Of a stretch of 64,000 nucleotides of DNA, positions 1-8,744 are shown one piece after another. This DNA comes from Desmospora profundinema. Lineage in GTDB: Bacteria > Bacillota > Bacilli > Thermoactinomycetales > DSM-45169. The stretch covers positions 496,001 through 560,000 of the forward strand of contig NZ_JAVDQG010000002.1 in NCBI RefSeq assembly GCF_031454155.1. Direction: 5' to 3'. Position numbers and translations under genes: made by a program. Position 1 is the stretch's first letter; each line of letters opens with the position of its first letter. The notes under the pieces are model-generated. The model was not told where the DNA came from. It was given only the letters and a program-made list of their open reading frames with translations, and did no database searches.

Positions 1-65
1 ACGCCCAGCAAGTTCGTCAGAAAAACCAACAATCACAAGCTCGCAAAGGGCAAAACCAACAGTAA
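1..65 (+). CDS. Gamma-type small acid-soluble spore protein, 3' end only
   Basis: The first 65 bases end a plus-strand frame (codons from base 3, TAA at 63-65). The readable tail is Gln/Asn-rich and contains the words AQQVRQKNQQSQ and GQNQQ. This repeat type is typical of gamma-type SASP (SspE), which serve as an amino acid store degraded at germination and do not bind DNA. The N-terminal part lies outside the window, so length and repeat number cannot be judged. A strong hairpin terminator follows 15 bp downstream. Confidence 0.8.
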   Translation, partial: AQQVRQKNQQSQARKGQNQQ

Positions 66-79
66 TATCCATTATAACG

Positions 80-112
80 GATCCCATCCTGCTCCGCAGG
101 ATGGGATCGCTT
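80..112 (+). terminator. Rho-independent terminator of the SASP gene
   Basis: A perfect 13-bp stem (GATCCCATCCTGC with its complement) around a 3-base loop is followed by CGCTTTTA. It lies just after the SASP stop codon and before the convergent PBP gene. Confidence 0.85.
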
Positions 113-126
113 TTATACGGACCATT

Positions 127-2109
127 TTATTCTTTCATGTATCGTTCCGCATATAGCTGGATCATTTTTTCAGCGATGGGCCCTGCCGCAACCCCGCCAT
201 ACCCTCCTTCGGGAACGATGACAGCCACTGCGATCTCCGGATTATTGGCGGGAGCATACGCGATAAAAACCGCATTTTGCACCCGTCCGACCTGAGGGAT
301 ATCCTGCTCCGAAGTACCCGTCTTTGCTGCCACCGAAAAGGGAAGGCCATGGAACAGATGCGAAGCTGTCCCCCCGGGTTGGGTAACCGCCACCATTCCT
401 TCTTTTACGGTTTGGAAATGACGGGGGTCGATGTCTGATTTATTCAAACCCTCCGGCTTCACTTCCTTTATTACTTTTCCGTCGGAAGCAATCACCTTTT
501 CCACGAGCTGGGGACGCATCCGCTTCCCCTCATTGGCCAATGTAGCGGTAAACTGGGCCAACTGTATCGTGGTGTAACGCTGTGCCTGTCCAAATGAACT
601 TAAAACCATGGCTCCCAATCCGGAGTTTCGGTCGGCGATGGCCAGATAATCTTCGGTACCGTCTTGTTCCCCCTTCAAGGGAACTCCTGTAGGCACACCC
701 AAACCGAACTGATGGGTATAATCCTGGAATTTGTCGATACTCTCTTTTCCTTCATTCCGGTACCAACGGCTGAACGCCCATGCGTAATAAGTATTAGCCG
801 ATTTGGCAAGCGCCTTCTTCGCATCCAGCACTCCATAGTTATTTCCCCCGGAGTTGCCGACAGGCGGCGTTGCCGGTGCATAATAAAAGGTTCCGGGATC
901 GCGAAAAGTCGTATAAGGACTGATCAAACCTTCATTTAGAGCGATCAAGGTAGTCATGGGCTTAAAGGTGGAGCCCGGAGGCAGTACCGACATCGGGTGC
1001 CGTTGGTACTCCTGTTCCGGATCGGCTGCCTGTCTGGCATCATAAGGGGCTTCCATAATGGTGCCGTTTCTCAACGTGTATGTCAGATCCTGAAAGTCTT
1101 CCGCAGTGACGGAACCGTTCCAGATATTCGGATCATAATCCGGATGGCTTACCATTGTCCGCACTTTTCCAGTCTTCACTTCCAGCGCCACCGCATACGC
1201 ATTTTTGGCGTGAGGCGCACGGTGGCGACCGGGAGCCTGGGTCCGCAACCATTGGAGTTGCTTCTCTATGAACGCCTCCGTCTCCGCTTGCATGGTTTCA
1301 TCCAAGGTGAGGACCAAGTCATTTCCCGGCTTCGGTTTCACTTCTTTGATCACGTCTTCCACTTTACCGGTGGAATTAACCCTGACGAGACGATATCCAT
1401 GCTTGCCGCGCAGCTCATCCTGGTAACTGTATTCCACCCCGTCCATCCCCACTTGCTCCCAATCCAGGTATCCGCCCCCACCCTCTTCTTCCGCCGCCTT
1501 TATGTATTTCTGCAAGGAGGCTTTGGCACCGGCAAACGGGCGAACATAACCAATCGTCTGAACGGCAAAAGGTTCCTCCCTGTATTGGCGCAAGGGTTCC
1601 AGAAACACATTCACTCCTTTGAAATCGGAAGGGTGTTCCGACAATTGCACCACTTCTTCTTCTGTCAAACGGTCCTTTATTTTTTTCGGATAATAGGGAG
1701 GCTGCTTTCGCGGAACCGTATTCCCTTCCAGATCCAACCCCACATCCATGCCCTCCAGCACTTCTTCCGCAGGGAGATCCAAGGTTTTGGACAGATTCCG
1801 GGCCGTTTCCAGTTTCTCTTCTCTTGATTCGTCCGTCTCCAAGTAAATCGCGGTAAACAATGATTCGTTGTCCACCAACAACTGTCCATCGGTATCAAAA
1901 ATCTTTCCGCGGGGAGCAACCACGGGAATCTGTTTAAAATTGTTCTCGGCCGCCATTTTATGATATTTTTCTCCCCCGCCCAACTGCACCCAGCTCAGGC
2001 GCAGGATCAAGGCGACAAACAGCAAAAAGACAATCAGCCACAACAGATGAAACCGATGGAAGATCATCTCGTTCGATGCAGCTGGAGATGCTTTTTTTGA
2101 TTTGAACAT
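127..2109 (-). CDS. Class B penicillin-binding protein (PBP2-type transpeptidase)
   Basis: 660 aa D,D-transpeptidase that cross-links peptidoglycan at the outer face of the membrane. There is one N-terminal membrane anchor (about residues 20-43), a dimerisation/pedestal region (about 60-250) and a transpeptidase domain with the three active-site motifs: STFK at 380-383 (nucleophile Ser380), SAN at 437-439 and KTGT at 596-599. Length and motif spacing are normal. It is monocistronic and convergent with the SASP gene. Start ATG at 2109; a purine-rich GAGAGG lies about 12 bases upstream. Whether it acts in elongation or in spore cortex/germ-cell wall synthesis cannot be told from sequence; the SASP neighbour gives only weak support for a spore role. 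Confidence 0.93.
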   Translation of the reverse strand: MFKSKKASPAASNEMIFHRFHLLWLIVFLLFVALILRLSWVQLGGGEKYHKMAAENNFKQIPVVAPRGKIFDTDGQLLVDNESLFTAIYLETDESREEKLETARNLSKTLDLPAEEVLEGMDVGLDLEGNTVPRKQPPYYPKKIKDRLTEEEVVQLSEHPSDFKGVNVFLEPLRQYREEPFAVQTIGYVRPFAGAKASLQKYIKAAEEEGGGGYLDWEQVGMDGVEYSYQDELRGKHGYRLVRVNSTGKVEDVIKEVKPKPGNDLVLTLDETMQAETEAFIEKQLQWLRTQAPGRHRAPHAKNAYAVALEVKTGKVRTMVSHPDYDPNIWNGSVTAEDFQDLTYTLRNGTIMEAPYDARQAADPEQEYQRHPMSVLPPGSTFKPMTTLIALNEGLISPYTTFRDPGTFYYAPATPPVGNSGGNNYGVLDAKKALAKSANTYYAWAFSRWYRNEGKESIDKFQDYTHQFGLGVPTGVPLKGEQDGTEDYLAIADRNSGLGAMVLSSFGQAQRYTTIQLAQFTATLANEGKRMRPQLVEKVIASDGKVIKEVKPEGLNKSDIDPRHFQTVKEGMVAVTQPGGTASHLFHGLPFSVAAKTGTSEQDIPQVGRVQNAVFIAYAPANNPEIAVAVIVPEGGYGGVAAGPIAEKMIQLYAERYMKE

Positions 2110-2307
2110 GCCGAATCGTTCAACCTCTCTCCCATGACCGTTTTACCCCTACCAGTTTATCACGATCCGAAGCAGTTGCGGATAAGAGAAAGGTCCATTT
2201 ATCAAGAAAATAGACAGGTGCCATGGGTGGCTGACGTGACCGAACACACCCTCCCTCCATATCCATATATTACTAGATTCATCTACCTCAGTTAGGAGAG
2301 AGAAACG

Positions 2308-3606
2308 ATGTCCCAAGCGGAATTTCAATGGATTCGCGATCATGGTAAACGGATGGACTCGGACCTGCGTGAGTTCCTCATTCAAAGACTTCATACCTTG
2401 CGTTGGATCCCCTGCTTCTTGCAACGGGCTGTCTTGGTTTTTATAGAACGGTTTACCCGTGTTCCCGTGTTGGTGGAATTAGAGCCCGATCTTGTCTTCA
2501 GCAGCCAGGTTATGGAATCCATTTTAAGCAAAGACGAGAAGCGGGTCGATTATTTTTCCAGCATCCACACTTGCCGGTTGGATGTCTCTTATTATGAGCT
2601 GCGCTCTCTGGTGAAACGGTCGGAAATTAAACGGATCATGCTGGACCGCCGCGTCACCACTTGTCTGAATACCGCTACTCCTGTCACTGGCGCTCCATTG
2701 GCGTGGAAAGGAAAAAATCGCGGGAGTAAAGCCACAATTGCCGTCATCGACACCGGGATCCATCCCCATCCCGATTTGACGACGCCGGAGAATCGGATTG
2801 TCGCCTTCAAGGATTTTGTTAAAGGGAAGACGGACCCATATGACGATAATGGCCATGGCACCCATTGTACCGGAGATGCTGCCGGCAATGGTGCCTCTTC
2901 CGAAGGGAAATATGTCGGACCTGCTCCGGAAGCCCCCCTGGTAGGGGTAAAAGTGTTGGATAAATGGGGCTCCGGCCGATTGTCCCAAGTGATTGCCGGA
3001 ATCGAATGGTGTGTCGCCAATAAAGAAAAATACAACATTCGAGTGCTGTCTCTCTCCCTGGGAAGCCGCACCTCTTCGTCATACAAGAATGACCCGATGG
3101 CCCAAGCTGCGGCGGAAGCGTGGAAGAAGGGACTTGTTGTGGTGGCGGCGGCCGGCAACGACGGACCGGAATCCGGCACCATCTCCACCCCCGGAATCCA
3201 TCCCAGTATTATTACAGTGGGAGCCACCGATGACAAGGGAACGCTGGACCGTTCCGACGACGAAGTCGCCTCCTTTTCCAGCCGCGGACCCGCGCCGGAT
3301 CAAGTGACCAAACCCGACCTGGTCGCACCCGGAACCGGAGTCACTTCCTTGCGCGTCAAGCGTTCTTTTATTGATAAACAGTCCCCCGCTACCCGGGTCG
3401 ATCAACACTACAGCACCTTGTCCGGTACTTCGATGGCCACACCCATCGTAGCTGGCATCGCCGCACTCCTCTTGACGGAAAATCCTGATTGGACCCCGGA
3501 TCAGGTGAAAGAGCAGCTTGTCCGATCCGCTGAAAGCCTGGACTTGCCTCCCGACGAACAGGGGGCCGGCCAAGTCCAGGTCTTACGGGAATGGTTCAAG
3601 GAATAA
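2308..3606 (+). CDS. aprX: AprX-like cytoplasmic subtilase (peptidase S8)
   Basis: 432 aa serine protease with no signal peptide, so probably intracellular. An N-terminal segment of about 135 residues resembling that of AprX precedes the S8 domain. The catalytic triad is Asp148 (VIDTG), His183 (NGHGTHCTG) and Ser375 (GTSMATP), with oxyanion-hole Asn284 (AAGND). Length is close to Bacillus AprX (about 440 aa). Start ATG 2308 follows GGAGAG. The 3' end overlaps the convergent subtilase gene by 11 bp. AprX is a non-essential stationary-phase protease; its substrate here is unknown. Confidence 0.92.
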   Translation: MSQAEFQWIRDHGKRMDSDLREFLIQRLHTLRWIPCFLQRAVLVFIERFTRVPVLVELEPDLVFSSQVMESILSKDEKRVDYFSSIHTCRLDVSYYELRSLVKRSEIKRIMLDRRVTTCLNTATPVTGAPLAWKGKNRGSKATIAVIDTGIHPHPDLTTPENRIVAFKDFVKGKTDPYDDNGHGTHCTGDAAGNGASSEGKYVGPAPEAPLVGVKVLDKWGSGRLSQVIAGIEWCVANKEKYNIRVLSLSLGSRTSSSYKNDPMAQAAAEAWKKGLVVVAAAGNDGPESGTISTPGIHPSIITVGATDDKGTLDRSDDEVASFSSRGPAPDQVTKPDLVAPGTGVTSLRVKRSFIDKQSPATRVDQHYSTLSGTSMATPIVAGIAALLLTENPDWTPDQVKEQLVRSAESLDLPPDEQGAGQVQVLREWFKE

Positions 3607-4729
3607 ACCGCCCCATGTAGCGGGCCAACAATTGGACCGAGTGATGGGCATTTAACCGGCGATATCCGTCATGGCCACTGACAGGTACCCCGCCTTGCGT
3701 AAACAATTGTCTCAACTGATCTGGAGAAAGATCGGGCTTCAGGTAGAGAAGAAGAGCCGCTGTTCCCGACACATGGGGAACAGCCATCGAGGTGCCGCTC
3801 ATCTCGCGTGTCACTCCGTTTAACCAGCAGGAAGTAATTTTGTCTCCCGGGGCAGCCAAATCCACACCGGCACCAGTATTGCTAAAGCTGGCCAGTTTTC
3901 CATCTTTCCCTGTAGCTGTCACTCCGATCGTTTCATCAAATCGGGCGGGATAATCGATGTTCCCGTTGGAACCTTGATTCCCGGATGCTGCCACCATCAC
4001 GATTTTCCTGCGATAAGCGGTCTGAATCGCCTGTCGCAACGAATCACTCACTTTTACCATCCCAAAGCTCATGTTGATGATATCCATCCTGTTTTCGATG
4101 CACCAATTGATCGCGCTCAACAAATCCGACAAGCTTGCGCTCCCGCGGCGGTTAAAAGCTTTGACGGCATACAGGTGTACCCGGGGTGCTACACCGAGGA
4201 TGCCCAATTCTTCGCTCCGACCGGCTATGATTCCGGCCACATGGGTCCCATGACCGTTGTAGTCATAGGGGGTGAACATCGGCGAGATAATGTTCACCCC
4301 CCCTTTGTAATTGCCTTGAACTGCAACGTGGTCGTTGGCAATTCCCGTATCGACAACCGCCACTTTTACTCCGCGTCCCTTGGTATACCGCCATGTTTTA
4401 TGAGCACCTATTTCCTGAACTCCCCAAGGAATGGACGGGATGTTTCGGGATATTTCACCGACAAATGGATCGGAAAGAGTCACCTGGATATCCGGCTCCC
4501 AATGAGCGACGTCGGGATGCCCTTCTAAACTATAGGAGTCGCCGGTTTGCAAAAACTCTCCGATGACCACTCCCAGGTGAGGAAGGACGCGCACCGGCCG
4601 CCCACCAACCCGGCTCAACTCCTGAATGCAACCTCGAAGATCCCTTCTTTGCCGAAGATGAATAATTTTTCGCACCCGGGGGCGGCGATTATACATGGGA
4701 ATTGGTCCGGGAAACCAGTCCGGTAACAT
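3596..4729 (-). CDS. Subtilisin-like serine protease without signal peptide
   Basis: 377 aa S8 peptidase. An N-terminal domain of about 100 residues, perhaps an inhibitor-like propeptide, precedes the catalytic domain. The triad is Asp127 (VVDTG), His160 (NGHGTHVAG) and Ser314 (SGTSMAVPH), with Asn251 in AASGN. An ATG exists 30 bases further upstream, but AAGGAG at 4739-4744 lies 9 bases before the ATG at 4727-4729, which decides this start. No secretion signal is visible. It is convergent with, and overlaps, the AprX-like gene, and is a paralogue of the protease at 39149-40225 (same YAIK/YAVK and DWGI/NWCI context). Confidence 0.9.
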   Translation of the reverse strand: MLPDWFPGPIPMYNRRPRVRKIIHLRQRRDLRGCIQELSRVGGRPVRVLPHLGVVIGEFLQTGDSYSLEGHPDVAHWEPDIQVTLSDPFVGEISRNIPSIPWGVQEIGAHKTWRYTKGRGVKVAVVDTGIANDHVAVQGNYKGGVNIISPMFTPYDYNGHGTHVAGIIAGRSEELGILGVAPRVHLYAVKAFNRRGSASLSDLLSAINWCIENRMDIINMSFGMVKVSDSLRQAIQTAYRRKIVMVAASGNQGSNGNIDYPARFDETIGVTATGKDGKLASFSNTGAGVDLAAPGDKITSCWLNGVTREMSGTSMAVPHVSGTAALLLYLKPDLSPDQLRQLFTQGGVPVSGHDGYRRLNAHHSVQLLARYMGRFIP

Positions 4730-4815
4730 GGCTTTCAACTCCTTGTTCTCACTGTTCATCCCGCGACTGAATAGATTGGGAAGGAATTCGAAGATGCCAA
4801 GAGGAGGATTTTACC

Positions 4816-5343
4816 GTGAAAAAACCCAAACTCTACACCTCGCGTCCCCGAGCTGGAAGCTCATCTCTTCCATCCAGGCAACCACCACCGACTTCTCCAC
4901 CGCAGCCGAACCCGAAGTCCCTCTCCTCTCACCCCTGGTTATCGGATGAGCGGGCTCAATTGTCCAACCGCATGGATCAGGTTCAGAATCTGTCCCGTCA
5001 GATTACAGAAGTCACTTCACAGATGGAGAAATGGTTTCATACATTCTCTAAATTTTCCCACATGGTACAGGATCGGAAAGTGTTCAATGATTTTCTCTCC
5101 AAAATGAAAAGTCCAACCCAATCCGGCGGAAAAGAGAAACAATCCGGTTCCGGTTCTCCGGGAACCACTTTTTCCCCCAACAGCCTCAAAAGCGGTGGAG
5201 GGGAAGGAGAAGCCCCCTCGATTCCAAAACCCCATTCCGAAGACGGAGACAGTCTGTATGATTTAATCAACGCTCCCGGGATGAAAACGATTGTGGACCA
5301 GATTATGAAGAACCGCAGCAACAGGCGGAAAAAGAAAAGTTAA
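4816..5343 (+). CDS. Small hydrophilic coiled-coil protein, unknown function
   Basis: 175 aa; family not recognised. The first 40 residues are basic and rich in Pro and Ser, residues about 45-95 are predicted helical (SNRMDQVQNLSRQITEVTSQ), then comes a Gly/Ser/Pro linker, and the C-terminus is very basic (NRSNRRKKKS). GTG start 8 bases after GAGGAGG. A terminator follows directly. The next gene downstream, convergent, also encodes a small protein with a lysine/arginine-rich tail, and the pair may have related roles. No catalytic motif is visible; spore or nucleoid association is conceivable but unsupported. Confidence 0.75.
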   Translation: MKKPKLYTSRPRAGSSSLPSRQPPPTSPPQPNPKSLSSHPWLSDERAQLSNRMDQVQNLSRQITEVTSQMEKWFHTFSKFSHMVQDRKVFNDFLSKMKSPTQSGGKEKQSGSGSPGTTFSPNSLKSGGGEGEAPSIPKPHSEDGDSLYDLINAPGMKTIVDQIMKNRSNRRKKKS

Positions 5344-5349
5344 TCGGAA

Positions 5350-5376
5350 ATGGGCTACGGTGTAGCCCATTTTTAT
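5350..5376 (+). terminator. Rho-independent terminator
   Basis: ATGGGCTAC-GGT-GTAGCCCAT stem followed by TTTTTATC, 7 bases after the stop codon of the 175 aa gene. Confidence 0.85.
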
Positions 5377-5729
5377 CAAGGCCGTTTACGTCGGTCACGC
5401 TTTTTTTTCTTATCCGGTTCCAAATGTCGTTTTAGTTCACGTGCTTTTCCCTCCGGAATCCACTCCTGTCCCCCCAGCCGATCCAAAGCCTGACCCGGTG
5501 AAGATGAATCGAGGATTGTATCCATCATCGTTTTCATCTCTTTATTGCTGAATGGCGCTTGAGTCACCTGACGAACCAAATCGAATATGCCGTCTATGCC
5601 CTGCCGCTGATAGCTTTCCCGAGCATTTTGCAGTAGGCGATCCATCACCTGTTCATTCATCACATTCCGCCCCAACACTTGGTTGATTAAATCGGCAAAT
5701 TCTTTCTTGGAAGGACCCGATTCGGCCAT
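5376..5729 (-). CDS. Small helical protein with basic tail, unknown function
   Basis: 117 aa. The frame is open well beyond this ATG, but only the ATG at 5729 has a ribosome binding site (GGAGGA, 8 bases upstream), and the upstream extension would read through a terminator and a repeat. The first 75 residues are helical and acidic (LINQVLGRNVMNEQVMDRLL), followed by DKKKKRDRRKRP at the C-terminus. The family is not recognised. It is convergent with the 175 aa gene. Confidence 0.7.
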   Translation of the reverse strand: MAESGPSKKEFADLINQVLGRNVMNEQVMDRLLQNARESYQRQGIDGIFDLVRQVTQAPFSNKEMKTMMDTILDSSSPGQALDRLGGQEWIPEGKARELKRHLEPDKKKKRDRRKRP

Positions 5730-5870
5730 CGTGTCACTCCTCCTGTCAAAAAGGCTCTCGTCCCTTACACCAACACTGTATGAATGCCCTTGGGGGAATG
5801 CACACGTCACCCACCCAGGGCCCGAAAAAAAGGCCCATGCCCACAAAGGGAACCGGACAACAAGTACATA

Positions 5871-5892
5871 AAAAAACCCGCATAAAGCGGGT
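5871..5892 (-). terminator. Terminator on the minus strand
   Basis: Read on the minus strand: ACCCGC-TTTAT-GCGGGT followed by TTTTTT. It lies downstream of the cyclase gene and the intervening repeat, so it probably ends the zwf-cyclase transcript. Confidence 0.7.
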
Positions 5893-5920
5893 ATCCAGGA
5901 GGGTTTTTCAAAATACGTCC

Positions 5921-6069
5921 TAGGGCCTGTCTGGTCATTCAATTTTTCGCAAAGAACAAGAGAGGGTCGGTGTGGCTTTTGGTTCGCCTTTGCACTCACA
6001 GAGCACAAGTCTCGCCGGGCTCACTTCGTTCCCTTCATCTGCACCTGCTCTGCACAACTGTAGTACTAG
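5921..6069. repeat. Dispersed intergenic repeat, family A (copy 1)
   Basis: Starts TAGGGCCTGTCTGGTCATTC, contains the core GGCGAGACTTGTGCTCTGTG in reverse orientation, and ends CAACTGTAGTACTAG. The same blocks recur near 8.6, 29.0, 34.0, 57.9 and 63.2 kb in different orders and orientations. The last 15 bases equal the terminal inverted repeat of the element at 29174-29338. No gene is encoded. Its terminal CTAG supplies the stop codon of the cyclase gene. Confidence 0.75.
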
Positions 6070-6698
6070 TAAGACAGTCCCTCAAACAATAAGACACGGG
6101 CTGGAGCCGCCTCCGTCTCACGCAACTTGATCGGGGCTGCAACCATAAAGTACTCCCCTTCATCCACTGTCTGCAGACGCAGCCCCTCCATGATGATGAC
6201 ACCGGCACGGAACAAGGTCTTGTGTGTCGGGTGACCCGGTTGACTGCGCTCTACTCCCAAAGCATCGATTCCGACTCCGCGAATACCGAGTGAAGCCAGA
6301 TATTCAGCCCCATCGCTCGCCAGGTAGACAAATTCAAAATCGAAATCTTCCCGCGAGGAGTTCCGTGTTTTCAGAAGGATAAACTCTCCTCGCTTCACCT
6401 CAAAGCGCTCCAAATCCTCCCGGCCGATTCCTCCTTCTACCCCCGTCAGATCCAACACACGGCACGGCCCCACCAATTTCTCCACCGGCAGGGTCTCCAT
6501 CGTTCCTCCATCGGGCAGCATGTGCAGGGGAGAATCAACATGGGTGCCGGTATGGACATCCATATCCACCCGGGATTCCCTGGCCGGACTGGTATCAAAA
6601 TCCTGCACCACCCGAACCCGGGGTTTTTTCTCCTCTTTGTTTTTATATACGGCCATGCCTTCTTCAATCGTCATCGACACATCGTGCAACTTATACAT
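6066..6698 (-). CDS. Cyclase-family metal-dependent hydrolase (kynurenine formamidase-like)
   Basis: 210 aa, about the usual length of the cyclase family (PF04199), which hydrolyses amide or lactone bonds with a bound divalent metal. The metal-binding signature HTGTHVDSPLH is at about residues 48-58, and the GVGIDALGVE stretch typical of the family is near residue 145. The start ATG at 6698 is chosen because AAAGGAGAGG lies 7 bases upstream; a longer open frame exists but overlaps zwf. It lies 43 bp after zwf on the same strand and is probably co-transcribed. The substrate is unknown; a tryptophan-degradation role is not supported by neighbours. The TAG stop lies within the end of an adjacent repeat. 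Confidence 0.85.
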   Translation of the reverse strand: MYKLHDVSMTIEEGMAVYKNKEEKKPRVRVVQDFDTSPARESRVDMDVHTGTHVDSPLHMLPDGGTMETLPVEKLVGPCRVLDLTGVEGGIGREDLERFEVKRGEFILLKTRNSSREDFDFEFVYLASDGAEYLASLGIRGVGIDALGVERSQPGHPTHKTLFRAGVIIMEGLRLQTVDEGEYFMVAAPIKLRETEAAPARVLLFEGLSY

Positions 6699-6741
6699 AT
6701 CGACCTCTCCTTTGGGCGAAGCCCTCCAAATTGTCGTCCTA

Positions 6742-8298
6742 TCAGGGGCAACCTCTTCTTTGTGACGATCCGATTTCACTGCCCTGTATGATCGAACGTT
6801 GACGCGGACGGGGAGAATGCCAATGAAATCCGTCTTTGGCCAGTAGAGCATCCGCTTCTACAGGCCCGGAACTGCCGGCTTCGTAGAAACAAAGACTGTC
6901 TTTATCCTGATCCCACACCCGGCGAATCGGATCGATAAACTTCCAAGCCAGGGAAACCTCATCCCAATGGGTGAAGAAGGTACGGTCCCCTTCCAAAGCG
7001 TCCCGAAGTAAGCTCTCATAGGCTTCGGGTGATTCTACGTCACAGTTGTTGCAAAACTCCATGGCGATAGGGACCACTTCGGGATCCCCACCGGGCTTTT
7101 TCGCATTCATCTGAAACGACAGCCCTTCATCGGGATTAATCCTAATCACCAATAAATTGGGAGCCAGATCATTATTTTTGTTGAAATAAAGATTCTGAGG
7201 CACTCCCTTAAACTGGATCACCACTTCTGTCACTTTTTGGTCCAACCGCTTACCAGTACGGATATAAAAGGGCACCCCGGACCAGCGGAAGTTATCGATG
7301 TACCATTTACCAGCGACAAACGTTTCGTTGGTTGAATCCTCAGGAACCCCCTCTTCTTCCCGATAGGCAACCGCCGGTTTTCCATCCAGCAGCCCGGCTG
7401 TATACTGCCCCCGAACCATATGGGTGGCCACGTCTTCTTCTTTCCAGCGGCGAAGCGAACGGAGTACTTTCACTTTCTCATCATGAATGGCTTCCGGCTT
7501 CAAACGGCTGGGCGGTTCCATCGCCACCATCGTCACCATCTGCAGGATATGGTTTTGTACCATGTCCCGCAAAGCTCCCGCATGATCGTAATAAGCGGCT
7601 CGTTCCCCCACTCCGACTGTTTCACCTGCCGTAATTTGGACATGACTGATATACCGGTTGTTCCACATTGCTTCAAACAGACTGTTGGCGAATCGGATCA
7701 CTGTGATGTTCTGAACCATCTCTTTCCCCAGATAGTGATCGATGCGATAAATCTCCTCTTCCAGAAACGACCCGGTAATCTGATCGTTTAACTCCTTGGC
7801 AGACGGATAGTCGTGACCGAACGGCTTTTCAATCACCAATCTTCGCCACCCACGGGTTTGGGTCAAACCCACTTCCTTCAATTGAATCGCCACATCCCCA
7901 AACAGTCGGGGGGAAATAGCCAAGTAGAACAGGCGGTTTTGCGGAAGGTGCCACTTTTGCTCCAACCCCTCCACTTCCCCTAATAAATCCTTGTAGCCCG
8001 ATGCATCCGCCACATCAAGGGAGACATAGCGAAAGCGATTTAAAAAGGACGACCAATCCTGTTCCGTTTCCGTGTCCCATCGAGAGTATTTCTCCACGGA
8101 CTCCCGTACGATGCTTCGGTACTCTTCCTGCTCCCTGACAGAACGGCCCAAACCCACCACAGCAAAACGATCATGGATAAGACCGTTCCGATGTAAACTG
8201 TACAGGGCTGGAAACAGTTTCCGACGTGCCAGATCCCCCGCCCCTCCGAATAGGATCATTAAAAAAGGTTCTTGTAGGTTGACTTGCTGCTTCGACAA
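6742..8298 (-). CDS. zwf: Glucose-6-phosphate 1-dehydrogenase
   Basis: 518 aa; oxidises glucose-6-phosphate to 6-phosphogluconolactone with NADP+, the entry to the oxidative pentose phosphate pathway. The nucleotide-binding motif GGAGDLARRK is at 18-27, EKPFGHD at 157-163 and the active-site signature RIDHYLGKE at 185-193. TTG start with AGGAG 9 bases upstream. The protein is about 25 residues longer than usual: the tail after the expected end near GFHWHSP is basic and low in conservation signals, suggesting read-through into former intergenic DNA. It heads a probable operon with the cyclase. Confidence 0.96.
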   Translation of the reverse strand: MSKQQVNLQEPFLMILFGGAGDLARRKLFPALYSLHRNGLIHDRFAVVGLGRSVREQEEYRSIVRESVEKYSRWDTETEQDWSSFLNRFRYVSLDVADASGYKDLLGEVEGLEQKWHLPQNRLFYLAISPRLFGDVAIQLKEVGLTQTRGWRRLVIEKPFGHDYPSAKELNDQITGSFLEEEIYRIDHYLGKEMVQNITVIRFANSLFEAMWNNRYISHVQITAGETVGVGERAAYYDHAGALRDMVQNHILQMVTMVAMEPPSRLKPEAIHDEKVKVLRSLRRWKEEDVATHMVRGQYTAGLLDGKPAVAYREEEGVPEDSTNETFVAGKWYIDNFRWSGVPFYIRTGKRLDQKVTEVVIQFKGVPQNLYFNKNNDLAPNLLVIRINPDEGLSFQMNAKKPGGDPEVVPIAMEFCNNCDVESPEAYESLLRDALEGDRTFFTHWDEVSLAWKFIDPIRRVWDQDKDSLCFYEAGSSGPVEADALLAKDGFHWHSPRPRQRSIIQGSEIGSSQRRGCP

Positions 8299-8449
8299 TG
8301 CTGTTCACTCCTATTCCGGCCGCTTTTTTCTCCCCAGGGGGGAATCCGGCGTGTTTTTTCGATCATAAGACCCAACCATCGGATTGGCAAGCGGCACGTA
8401 TCAGGACTCTTGTCAACGATCCTTATTCGATGCTTCCCTCCTCCGGCAG

Positions 8450-8479
8450 AAAAAAACTGTTGACGGCATTCGTCAACAG
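8450..8479 (-). terminator. Minus-strand terminator in the gap before zwf
   Basis: On the minus strand CTGTTGACG-AATGC-CGTCAACAG is followed by TTTTTTT. It ends transcription from the 8745-9281 gene. The rest of the 446-bp gap (8299-8744) holds only a degenerate repeat copy. Confidence 0.85.
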
Positions 8480-8579
8480 TACAACCAACCGCCTGACGCC
8501 GCCTCCCGATCCGTACCCCTTGTTACAAATATCGATCGTTTTTTTAGAGGGAGGCTTGAAGTCCTGCACGTGACTTGCC

Positions 8580-8661
8580 AAGCAAAACCTGGGAACAAAG
8601 TTTAGGGCATGGCGAAACCTGAGAAAAACAGTCCAGGCGAGACTTGTGCTCTGCGAGTCCA
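8580..8661 (+). repeat. Dispersed repeat family A (degenerate copy 2)
   Basis: AACCTGGGAACAAAGT and GGCGAGACTTGTGCTCTGCG match the core of the other copies, with several substitutions. An open frame of 79 codons on the minus strand across it has no ribosome binding site and is rejected as a gene. Confidence 0.6.
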
Positions 8662-8744
8662 TTGGGGATCAAAGGGGGAAAACCAAGCCGACTAACCTCT
8701 CAGTGTAAGAGATAAGAAAATCGATTAAAGTTACCGATGGAGCA

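Noticed and set aside
997-1827. Long plus-strand open frame (276 codons) inside the PBP gene
   Set aside because: Fully antisense to a protein with all transpeptidase motifs; no ribosome binding site and biased Arg/His/Phe composition.
8423-8662. 79-codon minus-strand frame
   Set aside because: Runs through a terminator hairpin and a dispersed repeat; no ribosome binding site.
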